Of a stretch of DNA of 64,000 nucleotides, positions 39,684-53,978 are shown in pieces; positions within the stretch are counted from its first letter, which is position 1, and each line of letters begins with the position of its first letter. The DNA is from Auanema rhodensis (Eukaryota; Nematoda; Chromadorea; Rhabditida; Rhabditidae), in contig OZ059900.1 in the NCBI GenBank assembly GCA_964057225.1, positions 2,490,501 to 2,554,500 of the forward strand, written 5' to 3'. The translations under genes were made by a program, and so were the position numbers. A model generated the notes under the pieces. The model was not told the DNA's origin. It worked only from the letters and a program-made list of their open reading frames with translations, and ran no database searches.

Positions 39684-42075
39684 ATAATGTGTAAATCACT
39701 GAATTTCACTCAAATAGCATTACTACACTAAGTATGGTCGTTTTTATGCCTTTAACACCATATACTCACCGATTTTTGGTACAAAATCTGTAATACTTGT
39801 AAATTTTGATCATATTCGTTAAGATTCGAGAATCAAACACATAATACACGAAATAAGTCTATTTTTATGAGTTTGCACTGATATTTATTCATTTTGATCA
39901 AAAAAGGTCGAAAATAGAAAGAATTTTTGAAATTTCCGAGTTTTGAGTCTAATTTGGCTAAATCGCTCATATATACGATCAGAAGCATAGTTTTATTGTC
40001 TATGACAACAAAAATCATCAATTAAACGCTAGTGATGTTTAAATACTGATTTTCGCTCAAATAGCATTACTACACTAAGTATGGTCGTTTTTATGCCTTT
40101 AACACCATATCCTCACCGATTTTTGGTACAAAATCTGTAATACTCGTAAATTTTGATCATATTCGTTAAGATTTAAGAATCAAACATACAATACACAAAA
40201 TCAGTCTATTTTTATGAGCTTGCACTGATATATATTCATTTTGATCAAAAAAGGTCGAAAATAGAAAGAATTTTTGAAATTTCCGAGTTTTGAGTCTAAT
40301 TTGGCTAAATCGCTCATATATATGATCAGAAGCATAGGTGTATTGTCTATGACAACAAAAGTCATCAATTAAACGCTAGTGATGTTTTAATACTGAATTT
40401 CGCTCAAATAGCATTACTACACTAAGTATGGTCGTTTTTATGCCTTTAACACCATATACTCACCGATTTTTGGTACAAAATCTGTAATACTCGTAAATTT
40501 TGATCATATTCGTTAAGATTTGAGAATCAAACATACAATACACAAAATCAGTCTATTTTTATGAGCTTGCACTGATATATATTCATTTTGATCAAAAAAG
40601 GTCGAAAATAGAAAGAATTTTTGAAATTTCCGAGTTTTGAGTCTAATTTGGCTAAATCGCTCATATATATGATCAAAAACATAGTTTTACTGTCTATGAT
40701 AACAAAAGTCTTCAAATATACACTAATAATGATTAAATCACTGAATTTCAGTCATATAGCATTACTACACTAAGTATGGTCGTTTTTATGCCTTTAACAC
40801 CATATACTCACCGATTTTTGGTACAAAATCTGTAATACTCGTAAATTTTGATCATATTCGTTAAGATTTGAGAATCAAACACACAATACACAAAATCAGT
40901 CTATTTTTATGAGCTTGCACTGATATATATTCATTTTGATCAAAAAAGGTCGAAAATAGAAAGAATTTTTGAAATTTCCGAGTTTTGAGTCTAATTTGGC
41001 TAAATCGCTCATATATATGATCAGAAGCATAGGTGTATTGTCTATGATAACAAAAGTCTTCAAATATACACTAATAATGATTAAATCACTGAATTTCAGT
41101 CAAATAGCATTACTACACTAAGTATGGTCGTTTTTATGCCTTTAACACCATATACTCACCGATTTTTGGTACAAAATCTGTAATACTTGTAAATTTTGAT
41201 CATATTCGTTAAGATTCGAGAATCAAACACATAATACACGAAATAAGTCTAGTTTTATGAGTTTGCACTGATATTTATTCATTTTGATCAAAAAAGGTCG
41301 AAAATAGAAAGAATTTTTGAATTTTCCGAGTTTTGAGTCCAATTGGGCTAAATCGCTCATATATATGATCAAAAGCATAGTTTTACTGTCTATGATAACA
41401 AAAGTCTTCAAATATACACTAATAATGTGTAAATCACTGAATTTCACTCAAATAGCATTACTACACTAAGTATGGTCGTTTTTATGCCTTTAACACCATA
41501 TACTCACCGATTTTTGGTACAAAATCTGTAATACTTGTAAATTTTGATCATATTCGTTAAGATTTGAGAATCAAACACACAATACACAAAATCAGTCTAT
41601 TTTTATGAGTTTGCACTGATATTTATTCATTTTGATCAAAAAAGGTCGAAAATAGAAAGAATTTTTGAAATTTCCGAGTTTTGAGTCTAATTTGGCTAAA
41701 TCGCTCATATATATGATCAGAAGCATAGTTTTATTGTCTATGACAACAAAAATCATCAATTAAACGCTAGTGATGTTTAAATACTGATTTTCGCTCAAAT
41801 AGCATTACTACACTAAGTATGGTCGTTTTTATGCCTTTAACACCATATACTCACCGATTTTTGGTACAAAATCTGTAATACTCGTAAATTTTGATCATAT
41901 TCGTTAAGATTTGAGAATCAAACATACAATACACAAAATCAGTCTATTTTTATGAGCTTGCACTGATATATATTCATTTTGATCAAAAAAGGTCGAAAAT
42001 AGAAAGAATTTTTGAAATTTCCGAGTTTTGAGTCTAATTTGGCTAAATCGCTCATATATATGATCAGAAGCATAG
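38220..42075 (+). repeat. 3.86-kb block duplicated at 45172-49027 (lag 6,952)
   Basis: The lag is 20 monomers. The shared CATATCCTCACC change is at 40111 and 47063. The right limit is where AGGTGTATTG faces AGTTTTATTG. One short internal patch, about 48164-48204, does not match and instead resembles the monomer that follows it. A private change at 48550 gives GTCCATTTTT. Confidence 0.8.
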
Positions 42076-43695
42076 GTGTATTGTCTATGACAACAAAAGT
42101 CATTAATTAAACACTAATGATGTTTAAATCACTAAATTTCGCTCTAATAGCATTACTACACTAAGTATGGTCGTTTTTATGCCTTTAACACCATATACTC
42201 ACCGATTTTTGGTACAAATTCTGTAATACTCGTAAATTTTGATCATATTCGTTAAGATTTGAGAATCAAACACACAATACACAAAATCAGTCTATTTTTA
42301 TGAGCTTGCACTGATATATATTCATTTTGATCAAAAAAGGTCGAAAATAGAAAGAATTTTTGAAATTTCCGAGTTTTGAGTCTAATTTGGCTAAATCGCT
42401 CATATATATGATCAGAAGCATAGGTGTATTGTCTATGACAACAAAAGTCATCAATTAAACGCTAGTGATGTTTTAATACTGAATTTCGCTCAAATAGCAT
42501 TACTACACTAAGTATGGTCGTTTTTATGCCTTTAACACCATATACTCACCGATTTTTGGTACAAAATCTGTAATACTCGTAAATTTTGATCATATTCGTT
42601 AAGATTTGAGAATCAAACATACAATACACAAAATCAGTCTTTTTTTATGAGCTTGCACTGATATATATTCATTTTGATCAAAAAAGGTCGAAAATAGAAA
42701 GAATTTTTGAAATTTCCGAGTTTTGAGTCTAATTTGGCTAAATCGCTCATATATATGATCAAAAACATAGTTTTACTGTCTATGATAACAAAAGTCTTCA
42801 AATATACACTAATAATGATTAAATCACTGAATTTCAGTCATATAGCATTACTACACTAAGTATGGTCGTTTTTATGCCTTTAACACCATATACTCACCGA
42901 TTTTTGGTACAAAATCTGTAATACTCGTAAATTTTGATCATATTCGTTAAGATTTGAGAATCAAACACACAATACACAAAATCAGTCTATTTTTATGAGC
43001 TTGCACTGATATATATTCATTTTGATCAAAAAAGGTCGAAAATAGAAAGAATTTTTGAAATTTCCGAGTTTTGAGTCTAATTTGGCTAAATCGCTCATAT
43101 ATATGATCAGAAGCATAGGTGTATTGTCTATGATAACAAAAGTCTTCAAATATACACTAATAATGATTAAATCACTGAATTTCAGTCAAATAGCATTACT
43201 ACACTAAGTATGGTCGTTTTTATGCGTTTAACACCATATACTCACCGATTTTTGGTACAAAATCTGTAATACTTGTAAATTTTGATCATATTCGTTAAGA
43301 TTCGAAAATCAAACACATAATACACGAAATAAGTCTAGTTTTATGAGTTTGCACTGATATTTATTCATTTTGATCAAAAAAGGTCGAAAATAGAAAGAAT
43401 TTTTGAATTTTCCGAGTTTTGAGTCCAATTGGGCTAAATCGCTCATATATATGATCAAAAGCATAGTTTTAAAGTCTATGATAACAAAAGTCTTCAAATA
43501 TACACTAATAATGTGTAAATCACTGAATTTCACTCAAATAGCATTACTACACTAAGTATGGTCGTTTTTATGCCTTTAACACCATATACTCACCGATTTT
43601 TGGTACAAAATCTGTAATACTTGTAAATTTTGATCATATTCGTTAAGATTTGAGAATCAAACACACAATACACAAAATCAGTCTATTTTTATGAG
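38526..43695 (+). repeat. 5.17-kb block duplicated at 55210-60379 (lag 16,684)
   Basis: About fifteen monomers match in order 48 monomers downstream. The rare core change CATATCCTCACC (C at 40111 and 56795), AAAACATAG with TTTCAGTCATATAGC, and GATTCGAAAATC (43303 and 59987) are shared. I counted about ten differences, among them 39976, 40175, GGTACAAATTC near 42218, GTCTTTTTTT near 42640, TGCG at 43226, TTTTAAAGTC near 43470, CGAAATTAG near 56192 and AATCGAAC near 57560. Identity is about 99.8%. The right limit is T 43696 against C 60380. Confidence 0.85.
38685..39726 (+). repeat. Right-domain 3-monomer cassette, copy 2
   Basis: It has the same order and length as the copy at 36253. The third tail is the GTGTAAATC beta form, as in all later copies. 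The monomer after it (39727) has TTTTTATGAGTTTGC with AAAAATCATC, an association kept in copies 3, 4 and 5 at least up to the junction near 52900. Confidence 0.8.
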
Positions 43696-44589
43696 TTTGC
43701 ACTGATATTTATTCATTTTGATCAAAAAAGGTCGAAAATAGAAAGAATTTTTGAAATTTCCGAGTTTTGAGTCTAATTTGGCTAAATCGCTCATATATAT
43801 GATCAAAAGCATAGTTTCACTGTCTATGATAACAAAAGTCTTCAAATATACACTAGTAATGATTAAATCACTGAATTTCACTCAAATAGCTTTACTACAC
43901 TAAGTATGGTCGTTTTTATGCCTTTAACACCATATACTCACCGATTTTTGGTACAAAATCTGTAATACTCGTAAATTTTGATCATATCCGTTAAGATTCG
44001 AGAATCAAACACACAATACACGAAATAAGTTTATTTTTACGAGTTTGCACTGATATTTATTCATTTTGATCAAAAAAGGTCGAAAATAGAAAGAATTTTT
44101 GAATTTTCCGAGTTTTGAGTCCAATTGGGCTAAATCGCTCATATATATGATCAAAAGCATAGTTTCACTGTCTATGATAACAAAAGTCTTCAAATATACA
44201 CTAGTAATGATTAAATCACTGAATTTCACTCAAATAGCATTACTACACTAAGTATGGTCGTTTTTATGCCTTTAACACCATATACTCACCGATTTTTGGT
44301 ACAAAATCTGTAATACTTGTAAATTTTGATCATATTCGTTAAGATTTGAGAATCAAACACATAATACACGAAATAAGTCTTTTTTTACAAGTTTGCACTG
44401 ATATTTATTCATTTTGATCAAAAAAGGTCGAAAATAGAAAGAATTTTTGAAATTTCCGAGTTTTGAGTCTAATTTGGCTAAATCGCTCATATATATGATC
44501 AAAAGCATAGTTCTATTGTCTATAACAACAAAAGTCTTTGATTAAACGCTAGTGATGTTTTAGTACTGAATTTTGCTCAAATAGCATTA

Positions 44590-46996
44590 CTACACTAAGT
44601 ATGGTCGTTTTTATGCCTTTAACACCATATACTCACCGATTTTTGGTACAAAATCTGTAATACTCGTAAATTTTGATCATATTCGTTAAGATTTGAGAAT
44701 CAAACACATAATACACGAAATAAGTCTTTTTTTACGAGTTTGCACTGATATTTATTCATTTTGATCAAAAAAGGTCGAAAATAGAAAGAATTTTTGAAAT
44801 TTCCGAGTTTTGAGTCTAATTTGGCTAAATCGCTCATATATATGATCAAAAGCATAGTTACACTGTCTATGATAACAAAAGTCTTCAAATATACACTAGT
44901 AATGATTAAATCACTGAATTTCACTCAAATAGCATTACTACACTAAGTATGGTCGTTTTTATGCCTTTAACACCATATACTCACCGATTTTTGGTACAAA
45001 ATCTGTAATACTTGTAAATTTTGATCATATTCGTTAAGATTTGAGAATCAAACACATAATACACGAAATAAGTCTTTTTTTACGAGTTTGCACTGATATT
45101 TATTCATTTTGATCAAAAAAGGTCGAAAATAGAAAGAATTTTTGAAATTTCCGAGTTTTGAGTCTAATTTGGCTAAATCGCTCATATATATGATCAAAAG
45201 CATAGTTCTATTGTCTATAACAACAAAAGTCTTTGATTAAACGCTAGTGATGTTTTAGTACTGAATTTTGCTCAAATAGCATTACTACACTAAGTATGGT
45301 CGTTTTTATGCCTTTAACACCATATACTCACCGATTTTTGGTACAAAATCTGTAATACTCGTAAATTTTGATCATATTCGTTAAGATTTGAGAATCAAAC
45401 ATACAATACACGAAATAAGTCTATTTTTACAAGTTTGCACTGATATTTATTCATTTTGATCAAAAAAGGTCGAAAATAGAAAGAATTTTTGAAATTTCCG
45501 AGTTTTGAGTCTAATTTGGCTAAATCGCTCATATATATGATCAGAAGCATAGGTGTATTGTCTATGACAACAAAAGTCATTAATTAAACACTAATGATGT
45601 TTAAATCACTAAATTTCGCTCTAATAGCATTACTACACTAAGTATGGTCGTTTTTATACCTTCAACACCATATACTCACCGATTTTTGGTACAAAATCTG
45701 TGATACTCGTAAATTTTGATCATATTCGTTAAGATTTGAGAATCAAACACACAATACACAATATCAGTCTATTTTTATGAGCTTGCACTGATATATATTC
45801 ATTTTGATCAAAAAAGGTCGAAAACAGAAAGAATTTTTGAAATTTCCGAGTTTTGAATCTAATTTGGCTAAATCGCTCATTTATATGATCAAAAGCATAG
45901 TTTTATTGTCTATGACAACAAAAGTCATCAATTAAACGCTAGTGATGTTTAAATACTGAATTTCGCTCAAATAGCATTACTACACTAAGTATGGTCGTTT
46001 TTATGCCTTTAACACCATATACTCACCGATTTTTGGTACAAAATCTGTAATACTTGTAAATTTTGATCATATTCGTTAAGATTTGAGAATCAAACACATA
46101 ATACACGAAATAAGTCTTTTTTTACAAGTTTGCACTGATATTTATTCATTTTGATCAAAAAAGGTCGAAAATAGAAAGAATTTTTGAAATTTCCGAGTTT
46201 TGAGTCCAATTTGGCTAAATCGCTCATATATATGATCAGAAGCATAGTTCTATTGTCTATAACAACAAAAGTCTTTAATTAAACGCTAGTGATGTTTAAA
46301 TACTGATTTTCGCTCAAATAGCATTACTACACTAAGTATGGTCGTTTTTATGCCTTTAACACCATATACTCACCGATTTTTGGTACAAAATCTGTAATAC
46401 TTGTAAATTTTGATCATATTCGTTAAGATTCGAGAATCAAACACATAATACACGAAATAAGTCTAGTTTTATGAGTTTGCACTGATATTTATTCATTTTG
46501 ATCAAAAAAGGTCGAAAATAGAAAGAATTTTTGAATTTTCCGAGTTTTGAGTCCAATTGGGCTAAATCGCTCATATATATGATCAAAAGCATAGTTTTAC
46601 TGTCTATGATAACAAAAGTCTTCAAATATACACTAATAATGTGTAAATCACTGAATTTCACTCAAATAGCATTACTACACTAAGTATGGTCGTTTTTATG
46701 CCTTTAACACCATATACTCACCGATTTTTGGTACAAAATCTGTAATACTTGTAAATTTTGATCATATTCGTTAAGATTCGAGAATCAAACACATAATACA
46801 CGAAATAAGTCTATTTTTATGAGTTTGCACTGATATTTATTCATTTTGATCAAAAAAGGTCGAAAATAGAAAGAATTTTTGAAATTTCCGAGTTTTGAGT
46901 CTAATTTGGCTAAATCGCTCATATATATGATCAGAAGCATAGTTTTATTGTCTATGACAACAAAAATCATCAATTAAACGCTAGTGATGTTTAAAT
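44590..46996 (+). repeat. Block duplicated at about 50499-52905 (lag 5,909)
   Basis: Monomers from 44594 to 46679 match those from 50503 to 52588. The match ends within TTAAAT at 46991-46996, equivalent to 52900-52905. Just upstream, 43.7-44.5 kb matches 50.0-50.8 kb at lag 6,256, so the earlier copy holds one extra monomer near 44.5 kb. Confidence 0.75.
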
Positions 46997-49027
46997 ACTG
47001 ATTTTCGCTCAAATAGCATTACTACACTAAGTATGGTCGTTTTTATGCCTTTAACACCATATCCTCACCGATTTTTGGTACAAAATCTGTAATACTCGTA
47101 AATTTTGATCATATTCGTTAAGATTTGAGAATCAAACATACAATACACAAAATCAGTCTATTTTTATGAGCTTGCACTGATATATATTCATTTTGATCAA
47201 AAAAGGTCGAAAATAGAAAGAATTTTTGAAATTTCCGAGTTTTGAGTCTAATTTGGCTAAATCGCTCATATATATGATCAGAAGCATAGGTGTATTGTCT
47301 ATGACAACAAAAGTCATCAATTAAACGCTAGTGATGTTTTAATACTGAATTTCGCTCAAATAGCATTACTACACTAAGTATGGTCGTTTTTATGCCTTTA
47401 ACACCATATACTCACCGATTTTTGGTACAAAATCTGTAATACTCGTAAATTTTGATCATATTCGTTAAGATTTGAGAATCAAACATACAATACACAAAAT
47501 CAGTCTATTTTTATGAGCTTGCACTGATATATATTCATTTTGATCAAAAAAGGTCGAAAATAGAAAGAATTTTTGAAATTTCCGAGTTTTGAGTCTAATT
47601 TGGCTAAATCGCTCATATATATGATCAAAAACATAGTTTTACTGTCTATGATAACAAAAGTCTTCAAATATACACTAATAATGATTAAATCACTGAATTT
47701 CAGTCATATAGCATTACTACACTAAGTATGGTCGTTTTTATGCCTTTAACACCATATACTCACCGATTTTTGGTACAAAATCTGTAATACTCGTAAATTT
47801 TGATCATATTCGTTAAGATTTGAGAATCAAACACACAATACACAAAATCAGTCTATTTTTATGAGCTTGCACTGATATATATTCATTTTGATCAAAAAAG
47901 GTCGAAAATAGAAAGAATTTTTGAAATTTCCGAGTTTTGAGTCTAATTTGGCTAAATCGCTCATATATATGATCAGAAGCATAGGTGTATTGTCTATGAT
48001 AACAAAAGTCTTCAAATATACACTAATAATGATTAAATCACTGAATTTCAGTCAAATAGCATTACTACACTAAGTATGGTCGTTTTTATGCCTTTAACAC
48101 CATATACTCACCGATTTTTGGTACAAAATCTGTAATACTTGTAAATTTTGATCATATTCGTTACGATTTGAGAATCAAACACACAATACACAAAATCAGT
48201 CTATTTTTATGAGTTTGCACTGATATTTATTCATTTTGATCAAAAAAGGTCGAAAATAGAAAGAATTTTTGAATTTTCCGAGTTTTGAGTCCAATTGGGC
48301 TAAATCGCTCATATATATGATCAAAAGCATAGTTTTACTGTCTATGATAACAAAAGTCTTCAAATATACACTAATAATGTGTAAATCACTGAATTTCACT
48401 CAAATAGCATTACTACACTAAGTATGGTCGTTTTTATGCCTTTAACACCATATACTCACCGATTTTTGGTACAAAATCTGTAATACTTGTAAATTTTGAT
48501 CATATTCGTTAAGATTTGAGAATCAAACACACAATACACAAAATCAGTCCATTTTTATGAGTTTGCACTGATATTTATTCATTTTGATCAAAAAAGGTCG
48601 AAAATAGAAAGAATTTTTGAAATTTCCGAGTTTTGAGTCTAATTTGGCTAAATCGCTCATATATATGATCAGAAGCATAGTTTTATTGTCTATGACAACA
48701 AAAATCATCAATTAAACGCTAGTGATGTTTAAATACTGATTTTCGCTCAAATAGCATTACTACACTAAGTATGGTCGTTTTTATGCCTTTAACACCATAT
48801 ACTCACCGATTTTTGGTACAAAATCTGTAATACTCGTAAATTTTGATCATATTCGTTAAGATTTGAGAATCAAACATACAATACACAAAATCAGTCTATT
48901 TTTATGAGCTTGCACTGATATATATTCATTTTGATCAAAAAAGGTCGAAAATAGAAAGAATTTTTGAAATTTCCGAGTTTTGAGTCTAATTTGGCTAAAT
49001 CGCTCATATATATGATCAGAAGCATAG
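45172..49027 (+). repeat. Second copy of the 38220-42075 block
   Basis: It contains cassette copy 3 and the CATATCCTCACC marker at 47063. Downstream, from about 49111, the array switches to sequence close to 36947-37550 (lag 12,164). Confidence 0.8.
45637..46678 (+). repeat. Right-domain 3-monomer cassette, copy 3
   Basis: It lies 6,952 bp after copy 2 and shares GAATCTAAT in its first monomer and the GTGTAAATC tail. It belongs to the 45172-49027 duplicate. Confidence 0.8.
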
Positions 49028-50466
49028 TTTTATTGTCTATGACAACAAAAATCATCAATTAAACGCTAGTGATGTTTAAATACTGATTTTCGCTCAAATA
49101 GCATTACTACACTAAGTATGGTCGTTTTTATGCCTTTAACACCATATACTCACCGATTTTTGGTACAAAATCTGTAATACTTGTAAATTTTGATCATATT
49201 CGTTAAGATTCGAGAATCAAACACATAATACACGAAATAAGTCTAGTTTTATGAGTTTGCACTGATATTTATTCATTTTGATCAAAAAAGGTCGAAAATA
49301 GAAAGAATTTTTGAATTTTCCGAGTTTTGAGTCCAATTGGGCTAAATCGCTCATATATATGATCAAAAGCATAGTTTTACTGTCTATGATAACAAAAGTC
49401 TTCAAATATACACTAGTAATGATTAAATCACTGAATTTCACTCAAATAGCTTTACTACACTAAGTATGGTCGTTTTTATGCCTTTAACACCATATACTCA
49501 CCGATTTTTGGTACAAAATCTGTAATACTCGTAAATTTTGATCATATTCGGTGAGATTCGAGAATCGAACACACAATACACAAAATAAGTCTATTTTTAC
49601 GAGTTTGCACTGATATTTTTTCATTTTGATCAAAAAAGGTCGAAAATAGAAAGAATTTTTGAAATTTCCGAGTTTTGAGTCTAATTTGGCTAAATCGCTC
49701 ATATATATGATCAAAAGCATAGTTTTACTGTCTATGATAACAAAAGTCTTCAAATATACACTAATAATGTGTAAATCACTGAATTTCACTCAAATAGCTT
49801 CACTACACTAAGTATGGTCGTTTTTATGCCTTTAACACCATATACTCACCGATTTTTGGTACAAAATCTGTAATACTCGTAAATTTTGATCATATTCGTT
49901 AAGATTCGAGAATCAAACACACAATACACGAAATAAGTTTATTTTTACGAGTTTGCACTGATATTTATTCATTTTGATCAAAAAAGGTCGAAAATAGAAA
50001 GAATTTTTGAATTTTCCGAGTTTTGAGTCCAATTGGGCTAAATCGCTCATATATATGATCAAAAGCATAGTTTCACTGTCTATGATAACAAAAGTCTTCA
50101 AATATACACTAGTAATGATTAAATCACTGAATTTCACTCAAATAGCTTTACTACACTAAGTATGGTCGTTTTTATGCCTTTAACACCATATACTCACCGA
50201 TTTTTGGTACAAAATCTGTAATACTCGTAAATTTTGATCATATCCGTTAAGATTCGAGAATCAAACACACAATACACGAAATAAGTTTATTTTTACGAGT
50301 TTGCACTGATATTTATTCATTTTGATCAAAAAAGGTCGAAAATAGAAAGAATTTTTGAATTTTCCGAGTTTTGAGTCCAATTGGGCTAAATCGCTCATAT
50401 ATATGATCAAAAGCATAGTTTCACTGTCTATGATAACAAAAGTCTTCAAATATACACTAGTAATGA
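49028..50466 (+). repeat. Stretch related to 36.9-37.6 kb and 35.2-35.5 kb
   Basis: The monomers at 49111 and 49459 match 36947 and 37295 at lag 12,164 for most of their length. The tail of the second (GTGTAAATC, TAGCTTCACTACAC) and the next monomer instead match the 34862 and 35210 pair. The monomers at 49807 and 50155 have CACGAAATAAGTTTATTTTT and GTTTCACTG beta tails. Confidence 0.6.
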
Positions 50467-51545
50467 TTAAATCACTGAATTTCACTCAAATAGCATTACT
50501 ACACTAAGTATGGTCGTTTTTATGCCTTTAACACCATATACTCACCGATTTTTGGTACAAAATCTGTAATACTTGTAAATTTTGATCATATTCGTTAAGA
50601 TTTGAGAATCAAACACATAATACACGAAATAAGTCTTTTTTTACAAGTTTGCACTGATATTTATTCATTTTGATCAAAAAAGGTCGAAAATAGAAAGAAT
50701 TTTTGAAATTTCCGAGTTTTGAGTCTAATTTGGCTAAATCGCTCATATATATGATCAAAAGCATAGTTTCACTGTCTATGATAACAAAACTCTTCAAATA
50801 TACACTAGTAATGATTAAATCACTGAATTTCACTCAAATAGCATTACTACACTAAGTATGGTCGTTTTTATGCCTTTAACACCATATACTCACCGATTTT
50901 TGGTACAAAATCTGTAATACTTGTAAATTTTGATCATATTCGTTAAGATTTGAGAATCAAACACATAATACACGAAATAAGTCTTTTTTTACGAGTTTGC
51001 ACTGATATTTATTCATTTTGATCAAAAAAGGTCGAAAATAGAAAGAATTTTTGAAATTTCCGAGTTTTGAGTCTAATTTGGCTAAATCGCTCATATATAT
51101 GATCAAAAGCATAGTTCTATTGTCTATAACAACAAAAGTCTTTGATTAAACGCTAGTGATGTTTTAGTACTGAATTTTGCTCAAATAGCATTACTACACT
51201 AAGTATGGTCGTTTTTATGCCTTTAACACCATATACTCACCGATTTTTGGTACAAAATCTGTAATACTCGTAAATTTTGATCATATTCGTTAAGATTTGA
51301 GAATCAAACATACAATACACGAAATAAGTCTATTTTTACAAGTTTGCACTGATATTTATTCATTTTGATCAAAAAAGGTCGAAAATAGAAAGAATTTTTG
51401 AAATTTCCGAGTTTTGAGTCTAATTTGGCTAAATCGCTCATATATATGATCAGAAGCATAGGTGTATTGTCTATGACAACAAAAGTCATTAATTAAACAC
51501 TAATGATGTTTAAATCACTAAATTTCGCTCTAATAGCATTACTAC

Positions 51546-52587
51546 ACTAAGTATGGTCGTTTTTATACCTTCAACACCATATACTCACCGATTTTTGGTA
51601 CAAAATCTGTGATACTCGTAAATTTTGATCATATTCGTTAAGATTTGAGAATCAAACACACAATACACAATATCAGTCTATTTTTATGAGCTTGCACTGA
51701 TATATATTCATTTTGATCAAAAAAGGTCGAAAACAGAAAGAATTTTTGAAATTTCCGAGTTTTGAATCTAATTTGGCTAAATCGCTCATTTATATGATCA
51801 AAAGCATAGTTTTATTGTCTATGACAACAAAAGTCATCAATTAAACGCTAGTGATGTTTAAATACTGAATTTCGCTCAAATAGCATTACTACACTAAGTA
51901 TGGTCGTTTTTATGCCTTTAACACCATATACTCACCGATTTTTGGTACAAAATCTGTAATACTTGTAAATTTTGATCATATTCGTTAAGATTTGAGAATC
52001 AAACACATAATACACGAAATAAGTCTTTTTTTACAAGTTTGCACTGATATTTATTCATTTTGATCAAAAAAGGTCGAAAATAGAAAGAATTTTTGAAATT
52101 TCCGAGTTTTGAGTCCAATTTGGCTAAATCGCTCATATATATGATCAGAAGCATAGTTCTATTGTCTATAACAACAAAAGTCTTTAATTAAACGCTAGTG
52201 ATGTTTAAATACTGATTTTCGCTCAAATAGCATTACTACACTAAGTATGGTCGTTTTTATGCCTTTAACACCATATACTCACCGATTTTTGGTACAAAAT
52301 CTGTAATACTTGTAAATTTTGATCATATTCGTTAAGATTCGAGAATCAAACACATAATACACGAAATAAGTCTAGTTTTATGAGTTTGCACTGATATTTA
52401 TTCATTTTGATCAAAAAAGGTCGAAAATAGAAAGAATTTTTGAATTTTCCGAGTTTTGAGTCCAATTGGGCTAAATCGCTCATATATATGATCAAAAGCA
52501 TAGTTTTACTGTCTATGATAACAAAAGTCTTCAAATATACACTAATAATGTGTAAATCACTGAATTTCACTCAAATAGCATTACTAC
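51546..52587 (+). repeat. Right-domain 3-monomer cassette, copy 4
   Basis: It lies 5,909 bp after copy 3. The monomer after it (52588) is chimeric. The start of a further copy is at 53979 (lag 2,433), but it breaks up after the first monomer and a half. Confidence 0.8.
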
Positions 52588-53630
52588 ACTAAGTATGGTC
52601 GTTTTTATGCCTTTAACACCATATACTCACCGATTTTTGGTACAAAATCTGTAATACTTGTAAATTTTGATCATATTCGTTAAGATTCGAGAATCAAACA
52701 CATAATACACGAAATAAGTCTATTTTTATGAGTTTGCACTGATATTTATTCATTTTGATCAAAAAAGGTCGAAAATAGAAAGAATTTTTGAAATTTCCGA
52801 GTTTTGAGTCTAATTTGGCTAAATCGCTCATATATATGATCAGAAGCATAGTTTTATTGTCTATGACAACAAAAATCATCAATTAAACGCTAGTGATGTT
52901 TAAATCACTGAATTTCACTCAAATAGCATTACTACACTAAGTATGGTCGTTTTTATGCCTTTAACACCATATACTCACCGATTTTTGGTACAAAATCTGT
53001 AATACTTGTAAATTTTGATCATATTCGTTAAGATTTGAGAATCAAACACATAATACACGAAATAAGTCTTTTTTTACAAGTTTGCACTGATATTTATTCA
53101 TTTTGATCAAAAAAGGTCGAAAATAGAAAGAATTTTTGAAATTTCCGAGTTTTGAGTCTAATTTGGCTAAATCGCTCATATATATGATCAAAAGCATAGT
53201 TTCACTGTCTATGATAACAAAAGTCTTCAAATATACACTAGTAATGATTAAATCACTGAATTTCACTCAAATAGCATTACTACACTAAGTATGGTCGTTT
53301 TTATGCCTTTAACACCATATACTCACCGATTTTTGGTACAAAATCTGTAATACTTGTAAATTTTGATCATATTCGTTAAGATTTGAGAATCAAACACATA
53401 ATACACGAAATAAGTCTTTTTTTACGAGTTTGCACTGATATTTATTCATTTTGATCAAAAAAGGTCGAAAATAGAAAGAATTTTTGAAATTTCCGAGTTT
53501 TGAGTCTAATTTGGCTAAATCGCTCATATATATGATCAAAAGCATAGTTCTATTGTCTATAACAACAAAAGTCTTTGATTAAACGCTAGTGATGTTTTAG
53601 TACTGAATTTTGCTCAAATAGCATTACTAC

Positions 53631-53978
53631 ACTAAGTATGGTCGTTTTTATGCCTTTAACACCATATACTCACCGATTTTTGGTACAAAATCTGTAATAC
53701 TCGTAAATTTTGATCATATTCGTTAAGATTTGAGAATCAAACATACAATACACGAAATAAGTCTATTTTTACAAGTTTGCACTGATATTTATTCATTTTG
53801 ATCAAAAAAGGTCGAAAATAGAAAGAATTTTTGAAATTTCCGAGTTTTGAGTCTAATTTGGCTAAATCGCTCATATATATGATCAGAAGCATAGGTGTAT
53901 TGTCTATGACAACAAAAGTCATTAATTAAACACTAATGATGTTTAAATCACTAAATTTCGCTCTAATAGCATTACTAC
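53631..53978 (+). repeat. Representative gamma-tail monomer, 348 bp
   Basis: The gamma tail is preceded by AGAAGCATAGGTGTATTG and reads GTCATTAATTAAACACTAAT, GATGTTTAAATCACTAAA and TTTCGCTCTAATAGC. Like beta it has the extra C (AAATCACT); otherwise it is closer to alpha. I first see it at about 25420. It then recurs from about 34100 rightward and is absent from the first 25 kb, so it marks the right-hand domain. It is often followed by a monomer with the TACCTTCAAC core variant. Confidence 0.85.
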
